Assembly (NCBI GenBank): GCA_007449985.2
Contig: VIIQ02000024.1
Coordinates: 1 to 64,000, forward strand
Length of the DNA: 64,000 nt
DNA from: Desmodesmus armatus
Taxonomy: Eukaryota; Chlorophyta; Chlorophyceae; Sphaeropleales; Scenedesmaceae
Direction: 5' to 3'
The notes beneath the pieces are model-generated. The model had not been told where the DNA came from, did no database searches, and saw nothing but the letters and a program-made list of their open reading frames with translations. Positions 21,733 to 44,494 of the stretch are shown one piece after another (position 1 is the first letter of the stretch; each line of letters opens with the position of its first letter). The translations under genes were made by a program, and so were the position numbers.

Positions 21733-24700
21733 TCATGCTGTGTAGTCGAGTCTTCCCAGCTGCCTGTGTATGATGAGCCTCATGATCTCGTTGGTGCCCT
21801 CCAGGATGCTGTGCACACGCAGGTCACGCACGTAACGCTCAACAGGGTAGTCCTGGTGGAGGGGGGGGGTAAAGGAGGGGGGAAAGGCACACACAGTGGT
21901 GTGAAGGGGGACGTGAAGGAGTGTTAGCACAGGGATTACTTGTGTAGCTAGCATAATATGAGTGTGTAAGACAGTTGGAGGGTGTGCGGAGGAACCTGAA
22001 TATGTGCATGAGGGGCAAAAGCGCGAGTGTGCGTAGATCTACCCTGTGTCTAGACACAGGGAGTATGTGTTGAGAGGGGAGGGGATTAGGGAGTGCACGC
22101 GCAGGTCTCACACTTAGCACAGAGTAGTCCTGCTGGGGGCCGAGGGGGTGGCAAGGCACACTGGATAAACACACAAAACCCATCACAAGATCCGAAGTCT
22201 CCTATGGAGCATGTCATCACTATGGCACAAGAATGAATCTTGACACATCCAAACAATATGTGTTTTGACTGCAGATTCTTCTTCCAAACCTACACCACTG
22301 CAAACACTCACCTGCAGGTAGCCGTACCCCCCCAGCAGCTGCAGTGCATCGTTGGCCACCCCAAAGCATGTGTCTGTGGCGAAGCGCTTGGCCATTGCTG
22401 CTGACAGGGTGGCACGGCCTGACTTGGCATCAAGGGCGGCAGCAGCCTGACGCACCATCACTCGGCTGGCCTCTAGACCCGTGGCCATGTCGGCAAGCTT
22501 GAACTGCGGGGGGCGGGGCAGAGGGCAAGGGGGGGATGGGAGGGTGAGTTAGGGCTTCTGGAAGTGAGGCAAGCTGTAACTGCAGGGTGGTGGAGGGGGA
22601 GGCGAGGGGGGGGGGTGCGTGTACAGCGTGCTCAGAGCAGCAGCCAGCAATCTGCGTGAGGGTGTCTTCAGAGCAACCACACATTCCGTCTGTGAGGTAA
22701 AGTGTCTGATCATCTTCAAGGTGTTTGAGTTGCAGTACCTCTCCACTCCCCCCGCCCCCTCACGCACACAAGGTACGGTGGTATGTGCGCCGCGCACATC
22801 ATCCTGAGGATGTAACGCAGCATTGCAGGTATTGCTGAATTAAAATTGCTGGTTGCAGCTCATATTGCTGAATTGAAATTGCTGGTTGCAGCTCATATGT
22901 CAACATATGACTCATGTACCAACCCATCACACATGTGTCAACACAGCCCCCCCCCCCCCCCCTCCGTCTCCCTCACCTGGCTGGCTTGGAATGCCCCCAC
23001 CGCTGACCAAACTGCCGCCGTTCATTAGCATAGTGCCAGGCATAATCCAGGCAGAACGCAGCTCCACCCACACTGCAGCACAGCACAGCACAGCACAGCG
23101 GCAAGAGGCACAGCAGACAGACAACCCGCATGTGAAGAGTGCAAAACAGATGTTGACACAGCCTTGTATGGTGTTCTCTCTGCCACAGGAAAAAAGCACC
23201 CTCCAGACGCTGCAGGACCATCCTTGGTTCCCAAAGGGGCTCCCTCTCAATGCACACAGCACAGGCCACTTCCCCGCATAAAGAGTCAATCAAATACTCA
23301 ACAAAAGCACCCTGAACCCTACAAACACCAGGTAACATTGACCTGCTGCATACTTACACCGCACCAATGACACCACATGTTGCCTTGGAAGCCCCCCCCC
23401 CCAAAAAGCCCTCGTCACCACCCCTTCCTCAGATTCACCTGGGTCCCCTCCCACCCCCCCTGCTGCTCCAGCAGCCCCCCCCCCCACATACACACACAAA
23501 GGGGGGGCCACACACAAACACACCTACCTGCATGCGGTGATATTGATGTGCCCTTCGTCCAGTGCATGCATGGCGATCTTGAAGCCCTCCCCCTCCCTGA
23601 CACACACACACACACACCCTGGCCCCCCTGCCCCCACATACGCAGCCCCCCCACCACCACCACCACCACCACCAGCACCCCCCCTCCCCCCGGGCACCTA
23701 CCTGCATGCCGCGATGTTGATGCGCCCCCCATCCAGTGCATGCATGGCGATCTTGAACCCCTCCCCCTGGTGTCCCAGCATCGCCTCGTGCGGCACAAAC
23801 ACCTTGTCCAGGTGGACACTGGCAGTGGGCTGGGAGCGCCAACCCATCTTGCGCTCAGGGGCGCCAAAGCTCACACCGGGGGAAGACCTGTCGACAAGGA
23901 AGGCACTGATAGAACCTGAAGACAGCAGCAGCAGCAGCAGCGGCGCGGCAAAGACCCACTCTGTCAAAACGTGCAAACACCAGTGCACCCAACCAGCCAG
24001 CCAGGCACAAACGCCCTTGATCCTGCCTTGATCCACCACTACTGCCGGCATCCTTCCTCACCCCCACCCCCACCCCTGTCACACCCTTGCCCCCCCCCTG
24101 TCTACAGGTGCTGTTGCCGCCTTGACAGCAGCAGCATCACCCTCAGCAGGGACAAAGTGGGGACCCTCTAGACGCAGATCTGCGTCACACCATGAGCACA
24201 GACCAGTGCACTCACCAGCCCTTGCTCCTCCCAACCATCAACCGATACTGCCGGCATCCTTCCTACCCCCCCCCCCCCCGTGTTACACCCTGTGCCCCAA
24301 CTGCCGCCCCCGCCCCCACAAAAACTTTGGATTGTCACATCTTTAGATGCTTGATGCACTGGCTGGATGCACTCCCTGTGTCTACACACCCGCTCACCTG
24401 CTGTGTCTACAGGTGCTGTTGCCGCCTTGACAGCAGCAGCATCACCCTCAGCAGGGGGCAGCGGCACACCAGCAGGCAGCAGACCACCACCGCTGCTGCT
24501 GCTGCTGCTGCTGCTGCCAGCCGCCGCCTTGACTGCTGCTGCTGCTGCGTCACCGGCTGCGTCACCAGCAGCTGCTGCTGCTGCCTCGAGGCTGCTGGGC
24601 GGTTGTCCCTGGCAGCGGGCCATCACGAGGTACACGTCAGATGCACCTGTTGTGAGAAGGGGTTGAGGTTTAGAAGGGGGAGGAAAGCAGCAAGGTAGTT

Positions 24701-27546
24701 TGTCAGATAGACTGAAGAGGATGAAGAGGGCGAGGGGGGGGGGGGAGAGGAAGGCAGAAAGTTGTTGATTCAAATAGGGTGAAGAGGAGGAGAAGGAGAG
24801 AGAAGAGGAGGGTGTGGTGATGCAGATGTCCCTGGCAGCGGGCCATCACTAGGTACACGTCAGACACACCTGGTGTCAAAAAGGGGTGGGGGAAGGCAGA
24901 AAACTGTTTTCAAACAAACCAGGGAGGGAGGGAAGGAGACAGCAGAGGAGGGTCAGGCGAGGCAGTTGTCCCTGGCAGCGCGCCGGCACTAGGTACACGT
25001 CAGATGCACCTGGGCAAAAAGGGGGTTGGGAATGGGGGGTTGGAGGGGTGCAGGCAGAAAGGTAGTTAGTCAGATAGTATAGGGGAGGAAGAGAAGGAGA
25101 GAGATAATGAAAATGAGGTGTGGCAGTTGTCCCTGGCAGCAGGCCATCACTAGGTACCCCCCCCCTTCTTCCCCCCCTCCCCCCTTTCCCCCTCCTCTCC
25201 CCCCCCCTTGATTACACACTATGTCAACCCACCTGCCCCACTGATGAATGCCTTGCTGCCGCTCAGCAGCCATCCCCCCTCCACAGGTGTGGCAGAGGTG
25301 GACAGGCTGGCCGCATCACTGCCTGACCAGTCCTCACTTCCACACTCCCGTTCACCCCCCCCCCTCCCCCTCCCTACCCCCCTCCCTCCCTTCACACCCT
25401 ATTTTTTGGGCTTCCTAGGATTGCTTGCATGTGATTGGCCTGTGTTCTTGATGTTCAACACGTGCTGTCTAAGTCAACCTACCTGCCCCGCTGATGAATG
25501 CCTTGCTGCCAGTCAGCAGCCAGCCCCCCTCCACAGGTGTAGCAGAGGTAGCCAGGCTGGCCGCGTCACTGCCAGACCCTGGCTCTGTGAGGCAGTAGCT
25601 GGCCAGTGACTCCATGGAGGTCAGGCGGGGGAGGTAGGAGGACTTGAGGCCAGCACTGCCAAAGCGGGAGATAACATACGCAACCTGCAGGGTTCCGGGG
25701 CGGGGGTGGGGGTGGGGGAGGAGGATTGCGACAAACATGACGGATCGCACGCATTTCACGCATGTTGCAGCATGCACTTCTCGCTGCCTAGCATGCGTGT
25801 GGGTGAGGGTCAGGTTGGAGTTGACCAAGCACAAAACTACGGGTTGATGCAGTATCTGCTGCACTGGCAGCGTGCCCCACCCCCTAAACCTTCCCCACTG
25901 CTGCACACTCCAAAGGCTGGGGTACGCAACGTCCAGGCATTGAACCCTGCCTTGCACACCTGAAGTCACTTCGCTCCCGTTCCCGCTCCCCCCCCCCCCC
26001 CCGCCCTTCGCCATGTTGTGTAAGGTGAGGTAGGCTGCAGTGCTGATGCTCCCGTAAGCCAGGCCCCTAAAAGAGGCCTGGCACAACATGAACTGCTCCG
26101 GCTTGTGCTGTGCTGGCAGTGGTGTCCCCCTCCCTACGTTCATCACCACCCGCTGTGAATGTTGTTGTGGCCCAATCCCCCCACCCCCCTGCTTGAAGAT
26201 GACCCGGCACAACAATATGAGCTGCTGCGGCTCTGCTCAGTAGTCAAAACCCCCCGCCCCTGCCCCTTTGCCCCCCCCCCCACCATGTTGTGTATGGTGA
26301 GGTAGGCTGCAGTGCTGATGTCCCCAGCCCCTCACAGCTGGCACAACAGCCTAGGCTGCTGGGTCCAGGCTCCTGCTGTGCTGGCAGTGGTGCCCCCCTC
26401 CCTGCCTTCATAACCCTCCCCCGCCCCCCAGTTACCCACCCAATTTGTTTGCAATCGCGACACCCCCTCCCCCCCCCCCCCCCCTTCCCTCACCATGTTG
26501 TGTATGGTGAGGTATGCTGCAGTGCTGATGTCCCCGTAGGCCAGCCCTTCAAATATGACACAGCCATCCAGCCGCCCCAGGCCTGACCCCCCATACTCTC
26601 AGGGACATACAGCCCCGCCAGGCCTAGGCTGGCTGCCTCACGCAACACATTCAAAGGGAACACCTGCAGGACAGATATTGACACACAGACAAAGGCGACA
26701 CATGTGCTTGTGTGCTGACACCTGGCATGCACACATGTGCGTGTACCCCCCCCCACTCTGGGGTGGGGGATGGCTATCCACGTGTTCCCAACAAGATTCC
26801 AGGTCGGACCCCCCTATGGTTTTTGAAGCTTCTGCGCCTGTATGCTGCCCAGACATAATCGACAAATGCTAAGAAACACTTAGTCAGGCACCCCTGAGGC
26901 CTTAATTTTAGCCCGGCATATCCCTTCATCCAAACAGAGATGTGCAACAAGTGTGCTCATGTGCTACTGCAGCAGCTGGTTTGTACAGGGGCCACGAGTC
27001 ATAGACGTGGTGGTGGTTGCGTGGAAGCCATGCTGGTGGGTCAAGGCACACACAACTCAGAGAATCCAACTCAAGCCCTGATGCCAGGTGGGTAAGTAAC
27101 TACGCCTGTGGAGAGACACTGGCAAATAGTGAAGGCTCTGAGGTTTGGGCATGTCTAGCATGCTAGACGACCCCCCCCCCCCCCCCCCCCCCCACAAGTC
27201 TTTCCAGCACGAGGGCATGGACGGGGTGATGTCAATCTATCCCGTTGCATTGCCAAAGTCTTGCCTTATCCTCCTCCCATGATGCAGCATGTGGCAGCAT
27301 CTTCTCTTTGGCAAACTCCCGTGCCATTTGAAACATGCTCTCCTGCTCCTCTGACAGTTGCCCGTATGTGCTGCTGCCTTCGGCCTCGCCAGCTGCTGCT
27401 GATGATGGTGACGTGCAAAAGGAACGTCCATCTAGGTTTTGAGGGCTGGGATGCTGTCTGACAGCTGCCAGCCATGGTTGTGCGGTTGCAACAGCTGCTG
27501 CGAGGCCTCTGCTGCACTGCAGCAGGACTGGGAGCCTGCTGAACAT
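21733..27546 (-). CDS. ACAD8: Isobutyryl-CoA dehydrogenase-like acyl-CoA dehydrogenase (ACAD8 type)
   Basis: FAD-dependent mitochondrial acyl-CoA dehydrogenase of valine catabolism by family. Exons: 27265-27546 (ATG, arginine-bearing targeting peptide, then [11 protein letters not shown]); 26494-26663; 25485-25686 with [13 protein letters not shown] (flavin-binding motif) and [10 protein letters not shown]; ~24400-24660 with a long Ala/Ser insertion after [11 protein letters not shown]; 23695-23919 with [10 protein letters not shown]; 22976-23076 with [10 protein letters not shown]; 22318-22503 with LLGGYGYL; 21733-21855 with [10 protein letters not shown] (catalytic-Glu region) and stop. Intron 1 uses a GC donor (AAG|GCAAGA). 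Two single-base slips, at C6 26587-26592 and C5 22994-22998, break the frame but are each repaired by one extra C/G, so sequencing error is likelier than a pseudogene. Introns contain 2-4 copies of neighbouring exon pieces. Confidence 0.92.
22994..22998 (-). other. Apparent frameshift at a C5 run in the ACAD8-like gene
   Basis: Upstream the frame reads RRQFGQ. Downstream the conserved continuation AFQASQ plus the next exon (FKLADMA) needs one extra base. One missing C in this homopolymer explains it. Confidence 0.75.
23525..23770 (-). repeat. Duplicated ACAD8 exon 3' end plus donor (two copies)
   Basis: The true exon piece [14 protein letters not shown] with its GTAGGT donor (~23700-23765) recurs at ~23528-23590. 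That copy stays open, with conservative changes (DEGHINIT for DGGRINIA) and its own donor. Confidence 0.85.
24325..24390. repeat. Dispersed repeat A (GGCTGGATGCACTCCCTG family)
   Basis: A segment of about 60 bp with core TGGCTGGATGCACTCCCTG then TGTCTACACA. Further copies, all in the same orientation, lie at ~36369-36428, ~32255-32303 and, shorter, ~17731-17767. All lie in introns or exon-flanking DNA of the minus-strand genes. No coding role; perhaps a SINE or MITE relic. Confidence 0.8.
24603..25163 (-). repeat. Four tandem copies of an ACAD8 acceptor-exon segment
   Basis: The 5' part of the exon ([15 protein letters not shown] with its acceptor) is seen at ~24608-24655. It is repeated at ~24829-24872, ~24968-25011 and, truncated, ~25129-25157. 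Spacing is 140-220 bp. The exon part is nearly identical between copies, while the intron part between them has drifted (GA-rich, G-run containing). Confidence 0.88.
25208..25620 (-). repeat. Tandem duplicate of the ACAD8 [10 protein letters not shown] exon
   Basis: The exon segment at ~25485-25620 recurs at ~25222-25335 with a GTGGGTTGAC donor. The copy is open and differs mainly by conservative changes (ASLSTS for ASLATS, LLSGSK for LLTGSK). Confidence 0.88.
26005..26545 (-). repeat. Three copies of the ACAD8 exon end encoding [14 protein letters not shown]
   Basis: The true exon end is at ~26494-26560. Further copies lie at ~26283-26325 and ~26008-26075; the latter reads [14 protein letters not shown]. 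Long C-runs separate them. Confidence 0.85.
26587..26592 (-). other. Apparent frameshift at a C6 run in the ACAD8-like gene
   Basis: Before the run the protein reads YVPESMGG. After it the conserved SGLGRLDG...VIFEGLAYG continues only if one more C is present. Confidence 0.75.
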
Positions 27547-27853
27547 CTGTGGCTTTCAGTGGCGTACAAGTATGCGGTATACACCGATTGTGTCAGCTTG
27601 AGCCAAGAACCAGTGATCAGGGCGCTTCCTAGACAACTTTGGACTTTGTTGCTGAGTGGGCCACACTGTGACAGTCGGTTGTTCCAGTCTTTGCCAGGAC
27701 TGCATTCGCGATCAGACGAACGCAACTCTGTCATAAGTCTCGGGAGCATTGATTATCAACCTCGGAGGCATCACAAACTTGAATCAACAGAGCCACGTCA
27801 TTTACTTGCACGTCCATGCATGGGGCGCAACTCCGGTCACAACACACACTCCC
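27547..27853. other. Short gap between PWP2 stop and ACAD8 start
   Basis: Only 307 bp separates the PWP2 stop from the ACAD8-like ATG, both on the minus strand. It must hold the PWP2 3' UTR and the ACAD8 promoter. No gene seen. Confidence 0.7.
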
Positions 27854-39896
<12,043 letters not shown>

Positions 39897-40453
39897 GGCG
39901 GCAACCCGTCCTGCTGCCGGTGCTGCTGCTGCTGCTGCTGATGGCTGTGTGCCCGCTACAGCTCAGCTGGCGTGCACAACAACGCTGGACGTATAAGAAG
40001 GTATTGAATGATAGTTTGGGTGATTTGACAACTCAAAGCGCGACTCGGAACTGGATGGTTACAGCTGCTGCAACAGCATAACAGGTGGGGTCCCGGCACA
40101 CCTCCGACACAGTGGTGGCTGCTTGTCAACCGTGAGCAGTCATTAGTGAGTGAAGTCCGACTTGTGGGAATGTGCGCTCTCTGATTCGCGCGCCTACCCA
40201 GTCACACTATTTAACCACCTCGGTGAGGGGAAAGGGGACAGCATCCCTTTGCCACCTTTGCCGGTTGATGCAGACCCGTTTCTTCAAAGGCGCCGAACAG
40301 CAGACCCACCCGCTCAGCAACTGCCCTCAACCACCCTAGATCACCATCACAGTTCAGTTGCCGACGGTTTCTTGGTGATCCGAGGGCAGAGCAGTCAGTC
40401 AAGCTAGCTGTCTGTCGTCAAAGTTGTTTCTTCACCGTTAGCAGGCAGCCAAG
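39897..40453. promoter_or_regulatory. Divergent 5' region between PWP2 and TMEM258
   Basis: 557 bp separates the two ATGs on opposite strands, so both promoters and 5' UTRs must lie here. It includes a CTG run at ~39919-39940. No clear TATA box was identified. Confidence 0.7.
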
Positions 40454-40687
40454 ATGGACACCGGATCCCCAGTGCACAGCCCTGTCCCCATGTCTTTGTA
40501 CCCGCTGCTGGCGACAGTCCTGCTGACAGCAGGCATGGCCTCTACAGCAGCTTTCTTCTTGTATCAGGTCACCACTACGCGATACAGCAGGAAGATCGCT
40601 AACGAGTTGATGCTGGGCGGTGCTTCGTCAGTGGCGCTGGGTCTAGGGACACTCTTCTTGCTGCTGTGGGTTGGCGTGTTTGTTTGA
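40454..40687 (+). CDS. TMEM258: TMEM258/OST5, small subunit of oligosaccharyltransferase
   Basis: An intronless 77-aa protein, the normal family length. It aligns along its length with TMEM258/OST5: SPVHSPV near the start, a first TM (YPLLATVLLTAGMASTAAFF), the conserved loop YQVTTTRYSRKIANEL, and a second TM ending LFLLLWVGVFV. It is a structural subunit of the ER complex that N-glycosylates proteins. The ATG at 40454 is the first in frame and gives the expected N-terminus. Lack of introns is unusual beside its intron-rich neighbours. Confidence 0.95.
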   Translation: MDTGSPVHSPVPMSLYPLLATVLLTAGMASTAAFFLYQVTTTRYSRKIANELMLGGASSVALGLGTLFLLLWVGVFV

Positions 40688-41779
40688 AGTCCGATGCCCA
40701 CACAGCCTGGAGTGAGTGTCTGCAGTCGTATGTCACGTATTAGACAGCAGCTTTTTCAAACAGCAACAGCAAACAGCCCACCTTGTGCTCGTGCTGTACA
40801 AGCAGGGAGCAGAGGTGACAGCCCACCTGCCGGTCGGCAGAGTGATGCAGTTTGTTGATGGCTGGGGGCCCCTTTTCCTTGTCACGACAGCATGAGGCTG
40901 TTGAAGTTATACCATTGCACCCTGTCTGTACCCTGCACAGCCATTGTTGTTTGGTGCAGTTTGTCTCTTTGCAGACCCTGTTCTGGTGATCCACTGATCC
41001 TGCAGCAGAAGCTGGGTGGCGGCATCAGCTGTCATGTCAGCAGCAGGGTGATTTGCACCCGTGGCATCAGGCACCAGATGTTGCATCTTGGCTTGCGTCA
41101 GCAGCTGCGCCGCCGGCACACCTGTAACCTTGGTAACGAGTGTTCTTTTATACCTTCTGTCCAGGATGTATTTGCACCCACTGTTCAGGGCCTGATGGTA
41201 GGGCCACAGTCACTCCAAAATGCTACCAAACATAGCAGCTGTCGCAGCCTGCTGCAATCCAGTGGCACAGAGGTTGAATGTACTTGGACACTCCGGCAAC
41301 CGCAGCAGCAGTTCCAGGCCCCACTCAGTTTCATGCGGCTACAGTCTCCTCACACCAGCAACAACAGGACGGCTTGGGCCCGCACACATTACATCTCCCA
41401 GCCCTTGTGCCACAGCAGCCGCAAACTCACAAGGTAGTCAAGTTTGTGTACTGCAACTCTCAGCATCTTCACGCACATGGATCACTGGTCAGAACAGCAA
41501 CACACAGTGCGTGCTCAGTCGCTTGCAACACACATGCAGCTGCACCACCAGCAACAAGGTTGCGACCCCACAGGGCAGAGACCCCCAAAATGCCAGGCAT
41601 GTCCAGCGGCCTCCAAGGTTGTCCCTGCATCGACCACAGCTTCCACCAGCTGGGGTCTGCATTATCACAACGCCAGAAACCAAGCAAGATACGGATAAGC
41701 CCACTTGTGTCCCCAATGCCATAGGACTTCTCCCATTGGCATATGCCTGATGACTAGAGGCATCCTGACGCCAGGCTTG
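40688..41779. other. Convergent 3' region between TMEM258 and CFAP70
   Basis: About 1.1 kb holding the 3' UTRs of TMEM258 (+) and CFAP70 (-). Open frames inside show no recognisable domain. Confidence 0.6.
41123..41127 (+). promoter_or_regulatory. TGTAA polyadenylation signal, probably of TMEM258
   Basis: TGTAA, the usual chlorophyte poly(A) signal, occurs 436 bp after the TMEM258 stop. Assignment is by position only. Confidence 0.5.
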
Positions 41780-44454
41780 CTACAGCATTGGCCAGCTGAC
41801 CTGCAGCTTCCTGACCACCTCCTCCAGCAGAGCAGCATCAGACTCATCGGCAGGCAGCCGGGCAGCAGCAGCCAGCTGGCGGCGGCAGCCGTCGTAGTCG
41901 TGCTGACTCAGCAGCACAGCCGCCAGCTTGCAGCGCACCTACACGCAGCACACACCACAGGCCAAGTAATCGCACAAATCATAACCGTCAAATGGCAATG
42001 TCAGCAAGCTGCACGCAGGGGTCCCGCCTTCAGAAGGAAGCTTCCCTGAACAGCACATGCGTCAACACATAGCAGGCCACATTCATGCCACGGACACACA
42101 AACACTTGGATGCATTCGCGCACCTTGACATCGTCGTGTGATGCTGCTGCACGGGCCAGACAGTCTGCTGCACTGTCGTAGCGCCCCAGGCTGCTGAAGG
42201 CGTCCCCAAGGCCTACCAGCAGCTCAGGGCTGCTCAGGCCGCAGCGCTGCGCCTGCCTCAGGGCCTGGCCGGCCTCACCCTCACGCCCCTGACAGCCAGG
42301 CAAGCAGGCAGGTGGGGGGATAGGCAGGCAGGAAGACATTGAGTCAGGCAGGCAGAGAGAAAGAGAGAGAGAGAGAGAGATGTGTGATTGCGTTATGACG
42401 CACAGGTGTGCCAGGCACGCTACTGACTTAGGAAATGGCGGCAAGCGTGTGACGTCACACAGGCGACTGCACTGCCACTGGCAGTGTGGTATGGCATACG
42501 ACATCATGTCTCAGCAGTGACGGCTGCGCTGCACCCCACGCCACATCCTGCCGCTCAACATCGTTGAGCCCACACTGCCTCATCTGACGATGTACTTCGC
42601 ACCATCCCTTGAGCTGTGCACCCAAACTTGCTTGCCAACAACACATCGTTCAGAGCCAGGTGTTGACACGGAAATCCAATTGCAAAGGCACGCACCTGCT
42701 GCAGTGCCAGCAGCGCCAGGTGGCCCCACACGCCGGGGTGCTCCGGGTCGCACAGGTTGGCCTCAGACAGCGCCAGCTCAGCGGCCCTGCTGTCCCCCAG
42801 CCGCACGTACGCCAACGCCAGCGCCAGCCACACGCTCGCACAGCGCCCAGGCACCAGCCGCTCAGCGACACAAGGGGCTAGCACTGACATCAACACTGCC
42901 GCTGCTGCACCACCACCACCAATCTCACTCCACCAGGTGGCTGCAGGAGGCCAGTTTGCTGCACCGGCGGCACCTGGTGCTGTAGCAGCAGCTGGTGTGG
43001 TGTGTGCTGCAGCGGCGGTGGCGGCTGCGCTGATGCATGAGGCGTACACGTCTGCTGCTGCGCGTGCGTCGCCGCTGGCCATGAAGCAGTGGCCCAGCTG
43101 CAGGTAGGTGCGGGTGGTGAAGGCCTGGGGGACCTTCTGCAGGGCGCGGCGGTAGTGCTGCTTCGCCAGGGCCAGGTTGCCAGCCTGAACACACAAGAGG
43201 AGCACGCATGTCCGTGTTGAGCGTCTGCATTTAGGGGATCGCGCGACAGGCACGGCATCTTGTCCTACCGGTTGAATCAATCAGTAAAAGGCAAGCAAGC
43301 TGCTGCCCACTTATCGCTGCCCAACAGACTGCGGCACGCACACGCCTGGCAAGGGGGCTAGCTGCCCTCACCACTGGTGGGCGGCCCTAAATCGTTGTGA
43401 TCAATTTGGGTGTCACTTTACCACACATACCACGGACCTCATGCAGGCGCCCCGGCAGCCATGACAGACGCATGGGTAATAAACAATGAAGTGTCCTGGC
43501 AGCTACCCCATTCACTGCTGAACACGCCAGCCAGCAAACAAGCAGCAGCCAGCACATTTTTTTGTCTGGAAGGCTGGTGAGCATGCCTCACCCTCACCTT
43601 GTACGTGACATCCCCCAGCAGCAGCTGCAGGCCCCCTTTCTCTACGTTGCCGGCGTCTGGCCCCAGCCCCTCTGCCACCTGCCGCAGCAGTGTGAGGGCC
43701 TCCTCAGCAGACCCAGCAGCCACAGCTGCCGCCACCTGGGCCAGCTTCAGCCGACGTGACAGCAGACCCTCAGGGTCCTTCAGCCCTGTGGGGCAACACA
43801 GGTCACACAGAAACAGTTCAAAGAAACACGGGTCACAGACATGGTGTTGGCAGGTTTGATCATGCAGCACAGCAGGCGTGTGGCTGGCGTGAGGCAAGGA
43901 GATGGGGCTGCGTCACCCACTAGGTCTGATCACCTGCACACCCCTCTTTGGTGTTACAAAGGGGGTGCGCACCCAGACACTTGTGGAAGGCAGGAAGGCA
44001 GCCACGCCCAAGTGCAGCCCGGGGGTTGTGTGTGTGTTGGGGGGGGGCTACTAAGCTGGCCAAAATCAGTGCAGTGCAATGCGGTCACACAGGCCTCCCC
44101 CTCTATCAGCGCAGGAGAGCCTGCCACACAGTGTATCCTCTCTGCAATCAGGGACACATCACAGAAACCAGACAAATACCTCTGTGTCCTCAGCAGGCAA
44201 GGCTCACCTGCAGCCAGCTCCAACAGCTTGACTGCCAGCCCAGGCAGGTTCAGCTGCAGCACCAGCTCAGCTGCCGCCAAGTACCCATTGGCCCCAGGCA
44301 TCACGACCGCCGACACACACCCTGCCCCCGCACCGGCTGCCACTGCTGCCTGGTCTGCAGCAGCCAGGGGTGAGGGTGCAGCTGTGCTGGTGGGGTCACT
44401 GCTGCTGCTGCCTGTGTCAGTGGCCGGCTGGCTGCTGCTGCTGGACGTCTGCTG

Positions 44455-44494
<40 letters not shown>

